A stretch of DNA of 64,000 nt, taken from contig NZ_JARESE010000049.1 in assembly GCF_029076845.1 (NCBI RefSeq), positions 1-64,000 of the forward strand, written 5' to 3'. Shown here in pieces: positions 1-8,093 of this stretch; position 1 is the first letter of the stretch; every line of letters begins with the position of its first letter. A program made the position numbers and the translations under genes. The DNA is from Novosphingobium album (ex Liu et al. 2023) (GTDB lineage Bacteria; Pseudomonadota; Alphaproteobacteria; Sphingomonadales; Sphingomonadaceae). The notes under the pieces are model-generated. The model was not told where the DNA came from. It did no database searches and was given only the letters and a program-made list of their open reading frames with translations.

Positions 1-72
1 CAAGGTCAACAACAGCTTTTAATGAATTGAATTTCTCCTTTCTTTTCAAACCCAACGCACGGAGCTTGTCCC

Positions 73-492
73 ATGAAAGTCGCCTTCGCCACCCAGGATC
101 TCGAACGGATCGACGCGCATTTCGGCTGGGCGCGCAATCTTGCGATCTATGATCTCACGCCTGAAGGCTGGTCGCTCGACAAGGTCGAGGAGTTTTCCGG
201 CGAACTCAACGAGGACGGCAACGAGGACAAGCTGGAGCCCAAGCTGAAGGCGCTGCGGGGCGTTTCGATCCTCGTCGTCGCCGCGATCGGCGGATCGGGC
301 GCGGCGCGGGTGGTGGCGCAGAACATCCACCCGATGAAAGTGGCCGAGCCCGAACCGATCGAGGGAATGCTCGAAAAACTGCGGCAAGTGCTGTGCGGCA
401 CGCCGCCGCCGTGGCTGCGCAAGGTGCTTGCCCGCGATGGCGAGCGCCAGTTCGATGCCAATGCGTTCGATTTCGAAGAAGAGGAAGCGTGA
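73..492 (+). CDS. nifX: NifX, FeMo-cofactor precursor carrier
   Basis: This 139-residue protein resembles the NifX/NifB-C-terminal/dinitrogenase iron-molybdenum cofactor-binding family. Those proteins carry FeMo-co precursors (NifB-co, VK-cluster) between NifB and NifEN in the cytoplasm. The N-terminus ([20 protein letters not shown]) has the family start, a beta strand followed by a D-x-H-F-G segment. The length is about normal. The ATG has a GGAG ribosome site about 10 bases upstream. Its stop lies one base before the next start, so the genes are co-transcribed. The 72 bases upstream show no complete promoter, so the operon probably begins outside the window with nifEN. NifX is preferred over NifY because of the DUF269 and CCE_0567-type neighbours. 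Confidence 0.9.
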   Translation: MKVAFATQDLERIDAHFGWARNLAIYDLTPEGWSLDKVEEFSGELNEDGNEDKLEPKLKALRGVSILVVAAIGGSGAARVVAQNIHPMKVAEPEPIEGMLEKLRQVLCGTPPPWLRKVLARDGERQFDANAFDFEEEEA

Positions 493-493
493 G

Positions 494-952
494 ATGACCG
501 GAACCGTTATTGAAACGCCCGTGATCGAAGGATTCGCCGCTGCGCTGGTCCGCCAGATCCGCGCGCAGGACACCCACGGCCACTGGGAGCGCAAGAGCGA
601 CCACCAGTTGCTCGAAGACTTCATCCTCGACAGGGAAAAGCGCCGTGCGATCCCGATCATCGGCGATCCCGATCCCGATACGCTGTGGCGGCTGGAGCTG
701 TTCTATGGCGCGCTGTGCCTGGAGATCGAGCGGCGCTGCCGCCGCATGGTCCAGCCGATGATGAAGATGAGCCACGAAGGCTTCGGCCGCATGGTGCTGA
801 TCGCCGGGCGGCTGGTGGTGGTGAACAAGCAGTTGCGCGACGTGCATCGCTTCGGCTTCGACAGCCTCGACAAGCTCAACGCCGAGGCCGAGAAGCTGAT
901 GGCCTCGGCCATCGACCTGATCGAGCGGTTCCCCGCCGTCGCCGATTATTGA
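494..952 (+). CDS. NifX-associated protein, DUF269 family
   Basis: A 152-residue protein of the NifX-associated family (DUF269), found almost only in nif clusters directly after nifX. Its biochemical role is not settled, but it is thought to help FeMo-co assembly. The start at 494 is preferred over the in-frame ATG at 428: it falls one base after the nifX stop, and 428 would overlap nifX by 65 bases. Visible family features are the early [16 protein letters not shown] segment and a long basic helical C-terminal half. It is soluble, with no membrane segment. Conserved position between nifX and the CCE_0567-type gene makes the call firm even though the reaction is unknown. Confidence 0.85.
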   Translation: MTGTVIETPVIEGFAAALVRQIRAQDTHGHWERKSDHQLLEDFILDREKRRAIPIIGDPDPDTLWRLELFYGALCLEIERRCRRMVQPMMKMSHEGFGRMVLIAGRLVVVNKQLRDVHRFGFDSLDKLNAEAEKLMASAIDLIERFPAVADY

Positions 953-965
953 GGAGGCGGCCCCC

Positions 966-1169
966 ATGTCCGACATCGAGAGCCTGAAGGGCGAGCTCAA
1001 GAAGCTTTCGGCCAAGGCGATGCAGGCGAAGATGGACTTGCACGACTTGTCCGAGGAACTGCCCGCCGGCGTCGAGACGGTGATGGCCGTGGCCCAGCGC
1101 GTGCGCGATGCCTATGCCGCGCTCGATGCCAGGCGCGCCGAGCTGAAGGCGCTGGAGGCGGCGGCGTGA
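966..1169 (+). CDS. CCE_0567-family small nif protein (DUF683)
   Basis: A 67-residue, almost wholly helical protein rich in Lys, Glu and Ala. By size, helical hairpin character and location it belongs to the CCE_0567/DUF683 family found between the DUF269 gene and fdxB in many diazotrophs. A cyanobacterial member has been described as a small metal-binding helical protein, but its role in nitrogen fixation is not established. A strong GAGGAGG ribosome site lies 8 to 10 bases before the ATG. Its TGA overlaps the GTG start of the next gene, indicating translational coupling to the ferredoxin. Confidence 0.8.
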   Translation: MSDIESLKGELKKLSAKAMQAKMDLHDLSEELPAGVETVMAVAQRVRDAYAALDARRAELKALEAAA

Positions 1170-1459
1170 CCGCGCTGCTGACTCGCGGCGGGCACGAATG
1201 GGTGCCCGACTATCTCGTCGCGATCGACCCGGACCTGTGCATCGGCTGCGGCCGCTGCTTCAAGGTCTGCGGGCGGGACGTGATGACGCTCAAGGGCCTT
1301 ACCGGCGATGGCGACATCGTCGAGCTTGAAGAGGATGACGACGAGGAGGATATCGAGAAGCGGGTCATGGCCATGTCCGATCCCGATGCCTGCATCGGCT
1401 GCGGCGCCTGCGCGCGCGTTTGCCCCACCAATTGCCAGACCCACGCTCTGGCGGCATGA
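1166..1459 (+). CDS. fdxB: nif-specific ferredoxin III (two 4Fe-4S)
   Basis: A 97-residue bacterial ferredoxin of the FdxB (nif-specific ferredoxin III) type. It has two cluster motifs: C-x2-C-x2-C-x3-C at residues 25-35 and C-x2-C-x2-C-x3-CP at residues 76-86, with a further Cys at 90. They are separated by an acidic insert (residues 54-64, mostly Asp/Glu). It is expected to pass low-potential electrons during nitrogenase cofactor assembly or to nitrogenase reductase. The GTG start at 1166 overlaps the upstream TGA, and no better in-frame start is visible. The FixABCX complex encoded downstream could reduce it, which is inference. Confidence 0.9.
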   Translation: MTALLTRGGHEWVPDYLVAIDPDLCIGCGRCFKVCGRDVMTLKGLTGDGDIVELEEDDDEEDIEKRVMAMSDPDACIGCGACARVCPTNCQTHALAA

Positions 1460-1475
1460 TCGCGGAGACCTGAAC

Positions 1476-2096
1476 ATGAGCCGGGCCGGAGACATCTACG
1501 CCGAACTGCTCTGGCTTGGCACGAAGGCCGGGGCGGCGCTGTTCGATACGCATGTCGCCGCCTCGATCATGGCGCTCGCCGTGGCCGAGGCCCAGGCCGA
1601 GGGCACATCGCTGTGCGAGGCGATCGGCCTCGACGATGGTGAGCTGGCCGAGCTGATCGCGCAGTGCTTTCCCGAGGCGCGGATCGAGATCGCCGGCCGG
1701 CCGATGCTCACGCAGGAAGAGCAGGCGCTGCGCGACATCCTGTGGATGAATGCGGCGCAGGCCTCGGTGCTGGAACTGTTGCTCGCCCGGATGATCGCGC
1801 GGCGCTGCCAGCGGCCCAACCACTTGTGGCAGGATCTGGGGCTGGGCGATCGGGGCGAGCTGTCCATGCTGATGGAACTGCATTTCCCGCGCCTTGCCCG
1901 CCGCAATTCGGCCGACATGAAGTGGAAGAAGTTCTTTTATCGCATGATGTGCTCGTCCGAGGGGTTCCGCCTCTGCGCCGCGCCGGTCTGCACCGAGTGC
2001 GACGATTTCGAGGCCTGCTTCGGCAGCGAGGACGGCGAGGCGCTGCTGGCGCGGATCGCCAACGGGCGTACCGGCGCGATGGAGGCGCGGATATGA
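1476..2096 (+). CDS. nifQ: NifQ, molybdenum donor for FeMo-co
   Basis: A 206-residue NifQ. The diagnostic motif C-x4-C-x2-C-x5-C is complete at residues 167, 172, 175 and 181, preceded by the conserved basic aromatic stretch KWKKFFYR. In Azotobacter NifQ carries a Mo-Fe-S cluster and delivers molybdenum to NifEN/NifH for FeMo-co synthesis. The ATG at 1476 is chosen because it follows the fdxB stop by 16 bases; an in-frame ATG at 1308 would lie deep inside fdxB. The stop overlaps the next gene (ATGA). Its presence fits the molybdate uptake locus at 22146-28533. Confidence 0.93.
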   Translation: MSRAGDIYAELLWLGTKAGAALFDTHVAASIMALAVAEAQAEGTSLCEAIGLDDGELAELIAQCFPEARIEIAGRPMLTQEEQALRDILWMNAAQASVLELLLARMIARRCQRPNHLWQDLGLGDRGELSMLMELHFPRLARRNSADMKWKKFFYRMMCSSEGFRLCAAPVCTECDDFEACFGSEDGEALLARIANGRTGAMEARI

Positions 2097-2479
2097 GCGG
2101 CGATGGCGATCCCGAAGCGGCGATCATGGCGATGGTGCGCCGCTTCTATGACCTGTGCCTGGCCGATAGCCTGCTGGGCCCGATGTTCCGTGCCAAGATC
2201 GCCGATTTCGCCGAGCACTATGGCATCGTCGCCGATTTCTGGTCGCACTCGCTGCTGGGGACCGACCGCTACCGGCGCGGCACGCCTTACGTGCATCACG
2301 TTGGCCTCAAGGTGGAGGAAGACCACTTCACCCGCTGGATGGCGGCCTTCGAACAGGCGGTGGCGGAAACTCTCCCGGCCGGGTTGGCCGAAACCGCGAT
2401 GAAGCGCGCGCGGCACATGACGCAGAGCTTCCGCATGGGGCTGCTGCCGCTGCCCAAGCCGGCGCCACAGACGACATGA
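2093..2479 (+). CDS. group III truncated haemoglobin in the nif operon
   Basis: A 128-residue globin matching group III (P-type) truncated haemoglobins such as Campylobacter Ctb. Aligned landmarks are the B10 tyrosine (Tyr19 in FYDLC), the D-F-W-x3-L-L-G segment at 48-56, the proximal histidine His69 in YVHHVGL, and the G8 tryptophan Trp82 in RWMAAF. Such proteins bind O2 or NO very tightly in the cytoplasm. Start and stop overlap neighbours by four bases on both sides (ATGA), so it is translationally coupled to nifQ and to the Rieske gene. A role in keeping O2 or NO away from oxygen-labile Mo-Fe-S assembly is inference. Confidence 0.85.
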   Translation: MSGDGDPEAAIMAMVRRFYDLCLADSLLGPMFRAKIADFAEHYGIVADFWSHSLLGTDRYRRGTPYVHHVGLKVEEDHFTRWMAAFEQAVAETLPAGLAETAMKRARHMTQSFRMGLLPLPKPAPQTT

Positions 2480-2883
2480 CCGGAGCGGTCTTCGCGATCT
2501 GCGCGGCGCAGGACATTCCCAACCGCCGTGCCGTTCCCTTCGTGCTCGCCAGGCGCGACGGGAGCGGCACGGTGCGCCCCTGGCCGATCTTCGTGCTGCG
2601 CTGGGGCCGCAACGTGCGCGCTTACGAGAACCGTTGCCCGCACCAGGACACCAACCTCGACTGGGAACGCGGCGAGTTTCTCGACGGCGCGGGAACCCGC
2701 ATCCAGTGCGGCAAGCACGGCGCGCTGTTCGATCTCGGCTCCGGCGAATGCGTCGAGGGGCCGTGCCTGGGCGCGCGGCTTGCCGCGATCGACGTCTCGA
2801 TCGACGCCGAGGGCGACATCTGTCTGGCGGGGGGCACGCTGGTCGAGGACGACGATGTCGACAGCGGGCAGGGGCTCGAATAA
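2476..2883 (+). CDS. Rieske-type [2Fe-2S] ferredoxin
   Basis: A 135-residue protein with a complete Rieske cluster motif, C-P-H at residues 54-56 and C-G-K-H at 78-81. The surrounding architecture is that of small soluble Rieske ferredoxins similar to those of nitrite reductase (NirD) and dioxygenases. No signal peptide or membrane anchor is present, so it acts in the cytoplasm. It overlaps the haemoglobin gene by four bases. A Rieske protein encoded immediately after a globin could serve as the globin's reductant, which is inference from the coupling. NirD-like or NifX-linked roles are alternatives. The family call is secure but the specific role is not. Confidence 0.85.
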   Translation: MTGAVFAICAAQDIPNRRAVPFVLARRDGSGTVRPWPIFVLRWGRNVRAYENRCPHQDTNLDWERGEFLDGAGTRIQCGKHGALFDLGSGECVEGPCLGARLAAIDVSIDAEGDICLAGGTLVEDDDVDSGQGLE

Positions 2884-2950
2884 CCGACCTGTCCGCCGCC
2901 CGCTTGACCGTGATCAAGGCATGTCGCCGCCGGCCGGGTAGCCTGCGGAC

Positions 2951-3526
2951 ATGACTCGCATTCTCGTCATCAACGGCCATCCCGACAGCGGGCGGCATTT
3001 CCTCCATGTCGCGGCCGATGCTTATGCGGCGGGCGCCGCGACAAGCGGCCACGAGGTGCGGCGGCTGGATGTCGCCGCGCTGGAATTCCCGCTGATCCGC
3101 TCCGAACAGCAGTATCACGACAATGCCTTGCCCGAGGATATCGCGAAAGCGCAGCAGGACATCCTCTGGGCCGAGCACCTGCTTATCCTGTTCCCGCTCT
3201 GGCTCGGCGATGCCCCGGCCTATTTCAAGGCATTCCTGGAGCAGGTCGCCCGGCCCGAGTTCGCCTTCGTGCCGAAGGAGCACGGCTTCCCGCAAGGCCG
3301 GCTCGCGGGCCGTTCGGCGCGACTGGTGGTTTCGATGGGGACGCCGACGCCGATCTATTCCTATTACTACGGCGGGCACGGGGTGAAGAGCTTCAAGCGC
3401 AACATCCTGGAATTCGTCGGCATCCATCCGGTGCGCTATGCGATCATCGGATCGGTGGGCGGCCCGGCGCGGCACCGCGAGAAGTGGCTCGCGCGGCTGA
3501 GGCACTGGGGCGAGCAGGCCGCCTGA
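2951..3526 (+). CDS. NAD(P)H-dependent quinone reductase, flavodoxin fold
   Basis: A 191-residue protein of the flavodoxin-2 family (NQO1/MdaB/KefF-like). The opening ILVINGHPDSG is the typical phosphate-binding strand-loop. The block I-L-F-P-L-W-L-G-D-A-P-A-Y-F-K follows the family pattern W-x-G-x-P-A-x-L-K. It is expected to use NAD(P)H and FMN or FAD for two-electron reduction of quinones or other acceptors in the cytoplasm. It lies 67 bases after the Rieske gene on the same strand and may be the last gene of the nifX operon. No separate promoter is obvious. A flavin reductase for neighbouring redox proteins is possible but unproven. Confidence 0.8.
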   Translation: MTRILVINGHPDSGRHFLHVAADAYAAGAATSGHEVRRLDVAALEFPLIRSEQQYHDNALPEDIAKAQQDILWAEHLLILFPLWLGDAPAYFKAFLEQVARPEFAFVPKEHGFPQGRLAGRSARLVVSMGTPTPIYSYYYGGHGVKSFKRNILEFVGIHPVRYAIIGSVGGPARHREKWLARLRHWGEQAA

Positions 3527-3557
3527 CGCGCAGGCGCGCCCGCCCCGTCGCCGCGGA

Positions 3558-4166
3558 TCAGACCGGGCGGTTCTCGTTGCGGTTGCGCACCGGTTCCATG
3601 ATCGCGACGCCGTCCTCATAGCCCAGCATCGGGAATTCGAGCTTCGCGCCCGCGAGTGCATCGAGCACGTATTCAAGCTTCCCGGCGCCGTTCATCTTCT
3701 TCACGTCGTTCTTGTCGATGCCGACGAGTTCGAGCGTTTCCTTCCACACGGTGGATTCGTCGAGCGGCAGCACGCGCGCGATCACGCCGCCGGGCAGCGG
3801 CACCGAATACTTCTTCAGGAAGTCGATGTTGTTGACGAAGAACACATAAGTCCCTTCCGGCACGAGGACGTCGCCCAGCACGTCGCCCACGTCCTTCAGC
3901 CAGGCGAAATTGTGCAGATAGCCGGCGAGCACCGGGATCTTGCCGGTCGCGCTGTCGGCGACGGCAAGCACCTGCTCCACCGAATAGGCCGGCGGGCGCG
4001 CCTCGTCGGCGACCTGATCCTGGAAGGCGAGGGCGATATCGCCGCGAAAGCCGAAAGTTCCGGCCCTGGGCAGCGGCTCCTTGAGGACAGCGTTGAGCAG
4101 GCGGTGCTGGGCGGCCAGCGTGCCGAAGGCGGTGTCTTCGAGCCGGACGGCGGAGAGAGTCGACAT
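3558..4166 (-). CDS. uncharacterised protein divergent from iscN-nifUSV
   Basis: I do not recognise this 202-residue protein. It contains no cysteine, no signal peptide and no membrane segment, and looks like a soluble alpha/beta protein. The ATG at 4166 is chosen because an AAGGAAA ribosome site lies a few bases upstream; in-frame sequence runs further up to 4409 but crosses the shared regulatory region. It converges with the quinone reductase gene and diverges from iscN. Two NifA-type enhancer sites lie about 120 to 170 bases upstream, with a plausible sigma-54 -24/-12 element on this strand at 4242-4229. The sequence therefore suggests a nif-coregulated gene of unknown function. Confidence 0.75.
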   Translation of the reverse strand: MSTLSAVRLEDTAFGTLAAQHRLLNAVLKEPLPRAGTFGFRGDIALAFQDQVADEARPPAYSVEQVLAVADSATGKIPVLAGYLHNFAWLKDVGDVLGDVLVPEGTYVFFVNNIDFLKKYSVPLPGGVIARVLPLDESTVWKETLELVGIDKNDVKKMNGAGKLEYVLDALAGAKLEFPMLGYEDGVAIMEPVRNRNENRPV

Positions 4167-4228
4167 CTGGGTTTCCTTGGGTTGCAGGGCAGGGTTTGCA
4201 CCGCGCCGGGTTGAGCCTGGCCCGTCAT

Positions 4229-4242
4229 GCACGAACCGCGCC
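4229..4242 (-). promoter_or_regulatory. candidate sigma-54 promoter for the divergent gene
   Basis: Read on the minus strand, 4242-4241 is GG and 4230-4229 is GC, with exactly ten bases between. The wider match is CGGCGCG-N4-GTGCA against the consensus TGGCACR-N4-TTGCW. The match is moderate. It would place a transcript start about 50 bases before the start codon at 4166. The NifA-type sites lie about 45 to 92 bases further upstream. A weaker alternative is at 4202-4189. Confidence 0.4.
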
Positions 4243-4286
4243 GTTTTCCTTTCCCCGGGCGAATGCGCGATCCGGCCGCTCCGCTT

Positions 4287-4302
4287 TGTGTGCAACGCAA
4301 CA
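4287..4302. promoter_or_regulatory. NifA upstream activator sequence 1
   Basis: An exact TGT-N10-ACA match, TGTGTGCAACGCAACA. It lies 88 bases upstream of the -24 element of the iscN-nifUSV promoter, within the usual enhancer range. NifA (encoded at 12911) is the expected activator. Confidence 0.75.
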
Positions 4303-4318
4303 AGACCGCTGTCTCGAT

Positions 4319-4334
4319 TGTGACGAATCCGACA
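4319..4334. promoter_or_regulatory. NifA upstream activator sequence 2
   Basis: A second exact TGT-N10-ACA match, TGTGACGAATCCGACA, with its centre 32 bases (about three helical turns) from site 1. A further near match (TGT-N10-ACG) overlaps at 4310-4325. Paired sites on one helical face are typical of strong nif promoters. Confidence 0.75.
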
Positions 4335-4389
4335 TGCGGCGCGTGTCGCGAAGCCTTTCCCGTCCCCGAAATGCGGGCGATTTCGCAAT

Positions 4390-4405
4390 TGGCACGGGGC
4401 TTGCT
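4390..4405 (+). promoter_or_regulatory. sigma-54 -24/-12 promoter of iscN-nifUSV
   Basis: The sequence TGGCACG-GGGC-TTGCT fits the consensus TGGCACR-N4-TTGCW at every defined position. GG at 4391 and GC at 4403 have the required 12-base register. Transcription should begin near 4416, about 26 bases before the iscN ATG. A GGAGCAGG ribosome site lies just before the start codon. Confidence 0.9.
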
Positions 4406-4441
4406 GCAAGGCCGTCAGGAACAGTCCCAGCGGAGCAGGCC

Positions 4442-4762
4442 ATGATCGTCCTTACCGACAGCGCCATCGAAGCGGTCCGCACCGCGATCGCCAAGGCCGC
4501 AGCCACCCCGGCGGGGCTGCGCATCCAGGTCGAGGCGGGCGGCTGCGCCGGCTACAAATACATGATGGGCCTGGTCGGCGCGCCCGATGCCGACGACGTC
4601 GTGATCCAGAACGACGGCGTCGCGGTGTTCATCGATCCCGTCAGCCAGCCGCTGATCGAGGGCACCGTCATCGACTTCGTCGTGGCGCTCGAAGGCTCGG
4701 GCTTCACTTTCGAGAATCCGAACGCAAGCAACCGCTGCTCGTGCGGCAAGTCCTTCGGTTGA
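4442..4762 (+). CDS. iscN: nif-specific A-type iron-sulphur carrier (IscN/NifIscA)
   Basis: A 106-residue HesB/IscA-family protein with the three conserved cysteines, Cys35 in GGCAGY and Cys99/Cys101 in the C-terminal CSCGKSF. A-type proteins accept or carry Fe-S clusters made on scaffold proteins. Position as the first gene after the sigma-54 promoter and immediately before nifU matches the iscN-nifU-nifS arrangement of rhizobia. The ATG at 4442 is chosen from the promoter position; the in-frame upstream extension to 4196 would run through the promoter and enhancers. Function in clusters for nitrogenase is known for the family context; this exact protein is untested. Confidence 0.9.
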   Translation: MIVLTDSAIEAVRTAIAKAAATPAGLRIQVEAGGCAGYKYMMGLVGAPDADDVVIQNDGVAVFIDPVSQPLIEGTVIDFVVALEGSGFTFENPNASNRCSCGKSFG

Positions 4763-4774
4763 GGGAGACCGGCA

Positions 4775-5707
4775 ATGTGGGAATACAGTGACAAGGTCAA
4801 AGACTACTTCTTCAACCCCAAGAACAGCGGGGTGCTGGAAGACGCCGACGGCGTCGGCGATGTCGGCGCGATCAGCTGCGGCGATGCGCTGCGCCTGATG
4901 ATCAAGGTGGACGAACCCACCCAGTTGATCACAGACGCCCGCTTCCAGACCTTCGGCTGCGGCTCGGCGATCGCGTCTTCCTCGGCGCTGACGGAACTGA
5001 TCATCGGCAAGACGATCGAGGAGGCGATGACCATCTCGAACCAGGATATCGCCGATTTCCTTGGCGGGTTGCCGCCCGAGAAGATGCACTGCTCGGTCAT
5101 GGGCTACGAGGCGCTGCAGGCGGCCGTGGCCAATTATCGCGGCGTCGAATGGGTCGACGACCATGAGGAAGGCGCGCTGATCTGCAAGTGCTTCGGCATC
5201 GACGAAGCCATGATCGAGCGCACCGTGCGCGCCAACGGCCTCACCAGCCTGGACGAGATCACCAACTACACCAAGGCGGGCGGCGGCTGCTCGACTTGCG
5301 CCGAGGGCATCGAAGGCGTGCTTGAGCGCGTCAATGCCGAGATGGTGGCCACAGGCGATCTGGCGGCGGACCGGGCCTTCGTGCCGGGCGCCATGCCGCG
5401 TCCTGGCAAGCCGAAGAAGGTCGCGCCGATCGCGCCGGCCGGCGCCAGGGCGAAGGGCGCGCCGCTGACCACGCTGCAGAAGATCCGCCTGATCGAAGAG
5501 ACGATCGAGACGATCCGCCCCTCGCTCCAGCGCGACGGCGGCGATTGCGAGCTGGTCGATGTCGACGGCAACCGGGTGATCGTCAAGCTCACCGGCGCCT
5601 GCGTCGGCTGCCACCTCTCCAGCGCGACGATCGAAGGTGTGCAGGCCCGGCTGGTCGAGGCCGTGGGCGTGCCGCTCATCGTCGTTCCCGCCGCCCCCGT
5701 GCACTGA
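4775..5707 (+). CDS. nifU: NifU, nitrogenase Fe-S cluster scaffold
   Basis: A full three-domain NifU of 310 residues. The IscU-like N-terminal domain has Cys35, Cys62 and Cys106. The central BFD-like [2Fe-2S] domain has Cys137, Cys139, Cys172 and Cys175. The C-terminal Nfu domain has C-V-G-C at 276-279. All nine functional cysteines known in Azotobacter NifU are present. NifU builds transient [2Fe-2S] and [4Fe-4S] clusters with sulphur from NifS and passes them to NifH and NifB. A proline/alanine/lysine linker (about 203-230) separates the last two domains. It lies 12 bases after iscN and 23 before nifS. Confidence 0.97.
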   Translation: MWEYSDKVKDYFFNPKNSGVLEDADGVGDVGAISCGDALRLMIKVDEPTQLITDARFQTFGCGSAIASSSALTELIIGKTIEEAMTISNQDIADFLGGLPPEKMHCSVMGYEALQAAVANYRGVEWVDDHEEGALICKCFGIDEAMIERTVRANGLTSLDEITNYTKAGGGCSTCAEGIEGVLERVNAEMVATGDLAADRAFVPGAMPRPGKPKKVAPIAPAGARAKGAPLTTLQKIRLIEETIETIRPSLQRDGGDCELVDVDGNRVIVKLTGACVGCHLSSATIEGVQARLVEAVGVPLIVVPAAPVH

Positions 5708-5730
5708 TCGAACAGGAAAGGCACGCCGCC

Positions 5731-6933
5731 ATGGAACCGGTCTATCTCGACAACAACGCGACCACCCGCACCGACCCGGAAGTGGTGGCGGCGATGTTGC
5801 CCTTCTTCACCGAGCAGTTCGGCAACGCCTCCTCGATGCACGCGTTCGGCGCCGAGGTCGGCGGCGCGATGGCCACTGCCCGCAAACAGCTCCAGGCGCT
5901 GCTCGGCGCCGAGTTCGACCATGAGATCGTCTATACCTCGGGCGGGACCGAAGCCGACAACATGGCGATCCTCTCGGCACTCGAAACGCAGGGAGATCGC
6001 GACGAGGTCGTGACTTCGGCGGTCGAGCATCCGGCGGTGCTGAGCCTTGTCGCGCATCTCGAAAAGACCGGGCGGGCCAAGGTCCACGTAATCGGCGTCG
6101 ACGCCAAGGGCCGGCTCGATATCGAGGCCTACCGCAAGGCGCTCGGCCCGAAGACCGCGATCGTCTCGATCATGTGGGCCAACAACGAGACCGGGACGAT
6201 CTTCCCGGTCGAGCAGCTCGCCGCGCTGGCCCACCAGGCCGGAGCGCTGTTTCATACCGACGCCGTGCAGGCGGTGGGCAAGATTCCCATCGACCTCAAG
6301 ACCTCGGAAATCGATATGCTCTCGCTCTCCGGCCACAAGCTGCACGGGCCCAAGGGCGTGGGCGCACTCTTTGTGCGCAAGGGCGTCCGCCTGCGCCCGC
6401 TCGTTCGCGGCGGCCATCAGGAGCGCGGCCGGCGCGCCGGTACCGAGAACGTGCCGGCGATCATCGGGTTGGGCCGGGCGGCCGAACTGGCGCTGGCGCA
6501 CATGGCGGACGAGCAGACGCGCGTCGCCGCCTTGCGTGACCGGCTCGAACAGGGGCTGCTCCAGCGGATCGGCAATTCGTTCGTCACCGGCGATCCCGAC
6601 AACCGCCTGCCCAATACCGCCAATGTCGCTTTCGAATATATCGAGGGCGAGGCGATCCTGCTGCTGATGAACCGCGAGGGCATCGCCGCGTCATCCGGCT
6701 CGGCCTGCACCTCGGGCTCGCTCGAACCCAGCCACGTGCTGCGCGCGATGAACGTGCCTTACACGGCGGCCCATGGCGCGATCCGCTTCTCGTTCAGCCG
6801 CGAAAACAGCGAGATCGACGTCGACCGGGTGCTCGAAGCAATGCCGCCGATCATCGAGCGCCTGCGCGAGATGTCGCCCTTCTGGCGCGAGCGCGACAAG
6901 GCCGCCGGCGCGTTCAACCCGACTTACGCCTGA
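5731..6933 (+). CDS. nifS: NifS cysteine desulphurase
   Basis: A 400-residue class V PLP-dependent cysteine desulphurase. The PLP lysine is Lys203 in [11 protein letters not shown]. The active-site cysteine is Cys326 in [20 protein letters not shown], a group I (NifS/IscS) loop. It supplies persulphide sulphur to NifU for nitrogenase clusters. The ATG at 5731 is preferred over in-frame 5545, which lies within nifU; an AGGAAAGG ribosome site is upstream. Placement directly after nifU identifies it as NifS rather than housekeeping IscS. Confidence 0.97.
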   Translation: MEPVYLDNNATTRTDPEVVAAMLPFFTEQFGNASSMHAFGAEVGGAMATARKQLQALLGAEFDHEIVYTSGGTEADNMAILSALETQGDRDEVVTSAVEHPAVLSLVAHLEKTGRAKVHVIGVDAKGRLDIEAYRKALGPKTAIVSIMWANNETGTIFPVEQLAALAHQAGALFHTDAVQAVGKIPIDLKTSEIDMLSLSGHKLHGPKGVGALFVRKGVRLRPLVRGGHQERGRRAGTENVPAIIGLGRAAELALAHMADEQTRVAALRDRLEQGLLQRIGNSFVTGDPDNRLPNTANVAFEYIEGEAILLLMNREGIAASSGSACTSGSLEPSHVLRAMNVPYTAAHGAIRFSFSRENSEIDVDRVLEAMPPIIERLREMSPFWRERDKAAGAFNPTYA

Positions 6934-6947
6934 GGAAGGATCACGCC

Positions 6948-8093
6948 ATGGCCGGACTGAAGCTCCCGATCGTCATCAACGACAGCACGCTGCGCGATGG
7001 CGAGCAATCGCCCGGCGTCGCCTTCACTTTCGAGGAAAAGCTGGCGATCGCCGCCGCGCTCGACGCGGCCGGAGTTGACGAGATCGAGGCGGGAACGCCG
7101 GCCATGGGCCCGCAGGAGATCGAGGCCATCGCCGCCATGGTCGATCGGGTCGAGCGTGCCGCGATCATCCCCTGGTGCCGCATGACCCGCGACGACGCCG
7201 GCCGGGCGCTGCTGACCGGAACCGGGCGCGTGCATCTTTCGGTGCCCGTGTCCGATCGCCAGATCCGCGCCAAGTTCGGCACTGGCCGCGCCGACGTGCT
7301 CGCGCGGATCGCCGATGTCGTCGGCTATGCCCGCGATCTTGGCCTGCGCGTGTCAATCGGCGGCGAGGATGCGAGCCGGGCCGACATGGATTTCCTCAAG
7401 CGCGTCGTCGTCGCCATCGAGGAAGCCGGCGGCCACCGCTTCCGCTTCGCCGACACGCTCGGCGTGCTCGATCCGTTCCGCACTTGCGACATCTTCCGCG
7501 AACTGGCGCGCGAGACCGATATCGAGCTGGAATTCCACGGGCACGATGACCTGGGCCTTGCCACCGCGAACACGCTCGCGGCGGTGCGCGGCGGCGCCAC
7601 CCATGCCAGCGTCTGCGTGCTTGGCCTGGGCGAGCGGGCGGGCAATGCCGCGCTGGAGGAAGTGGTGACGGCGCTGGGTGAGACGCTCGGCCTTGCGACC
7701 GGGGTGGACCTCACCCGGCTGCCGGCGCTGGCCCAGATGGTGTCGGATGCCTCACGCCGCGCGATTCCCGAAAGCAAGCCGATCGTCGGCTCGATGATCT
7801 TCACGCACGAATCGGGCATTCACGTCTCCGGCCTGCTGCGCGATGCCGGCACGTACGAGGCGCTCGACCCGGCGAAGTTCGGGCGCGAGCGGCGGATCGT
7901 GCTGGGCAAGCATTCGGGCCGCGCGGCGGTGCGCTCGATGCTGCGCTCGATCGGCCTCGAAGCCGATCATGAACGCATCGCGCGCATTCTCGCCGAAGTG
8001 CGCGAACGCGCGCAACGCACCAAGCAGAGCATCGGCGTCACCGAACTTGCCGCGCTCCATCTCGCCAGCGCCGAACCGCAGGGCATGGCCTGA
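6948..8093 (+). CDS. nifV: NifV homocitrate synthase
   Basis: A 381-residue member of the alpha-isopropylmalate/homocitrate synthase family. The N-terminal TIM-barrel motif [10 protein letters not shown] appears at residues 11-20 and the metal-binding region contains [14 protein letters not shown]. NifV condenses acetyl-CoA with 2-oxoglutarate to give homocitrate, the organic ligand of FeMo-co. The length excludes the longer LeuA with its regulatory domain. It follows nifS by 14 bases, after an AGGAAGG ribosome site. Its TGA shares one base with the ATG of cysE. Confidence 0.95.
   Translation: MAGLKLPIVINDSTLRDGEQSPGVAFTFEEKLAIAAALDAAGVDEIEAGTPAMGPQEIEAIAAMVDRVERAAIIPWCRMTRDDAGRALLTGTGRVHLSVPVSDRQIRAKFGTGRADVLARIADVVGYARDLGLRVSIGGEDASRADMDFLKRVVVAIEEAGGHRFRFADTLGVLDPFRTCDIFRELARETDIELEFHGHDDLGLATANTLAAVRGGATHASVCVLGLGERAGNAALEEVVTALGETLGLATGVDLTRLPALAQMVSDASRRAIPESKPIVGSMIFTHESGIHVSGLLRDAGTYEALDPAKFGRERRIVLGKHSGRAAVRSMLRSIGLEADHERIARILAEVRERAQRTKQSIGVTELAALHLASAEPQGMA

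Noticed and set aside
4189..4202. Second GG-N10-GC pair on the minus strand before 3558-4166
   Set aside because: It matches the consensus less well and would put the transcript start on the ribosome site.
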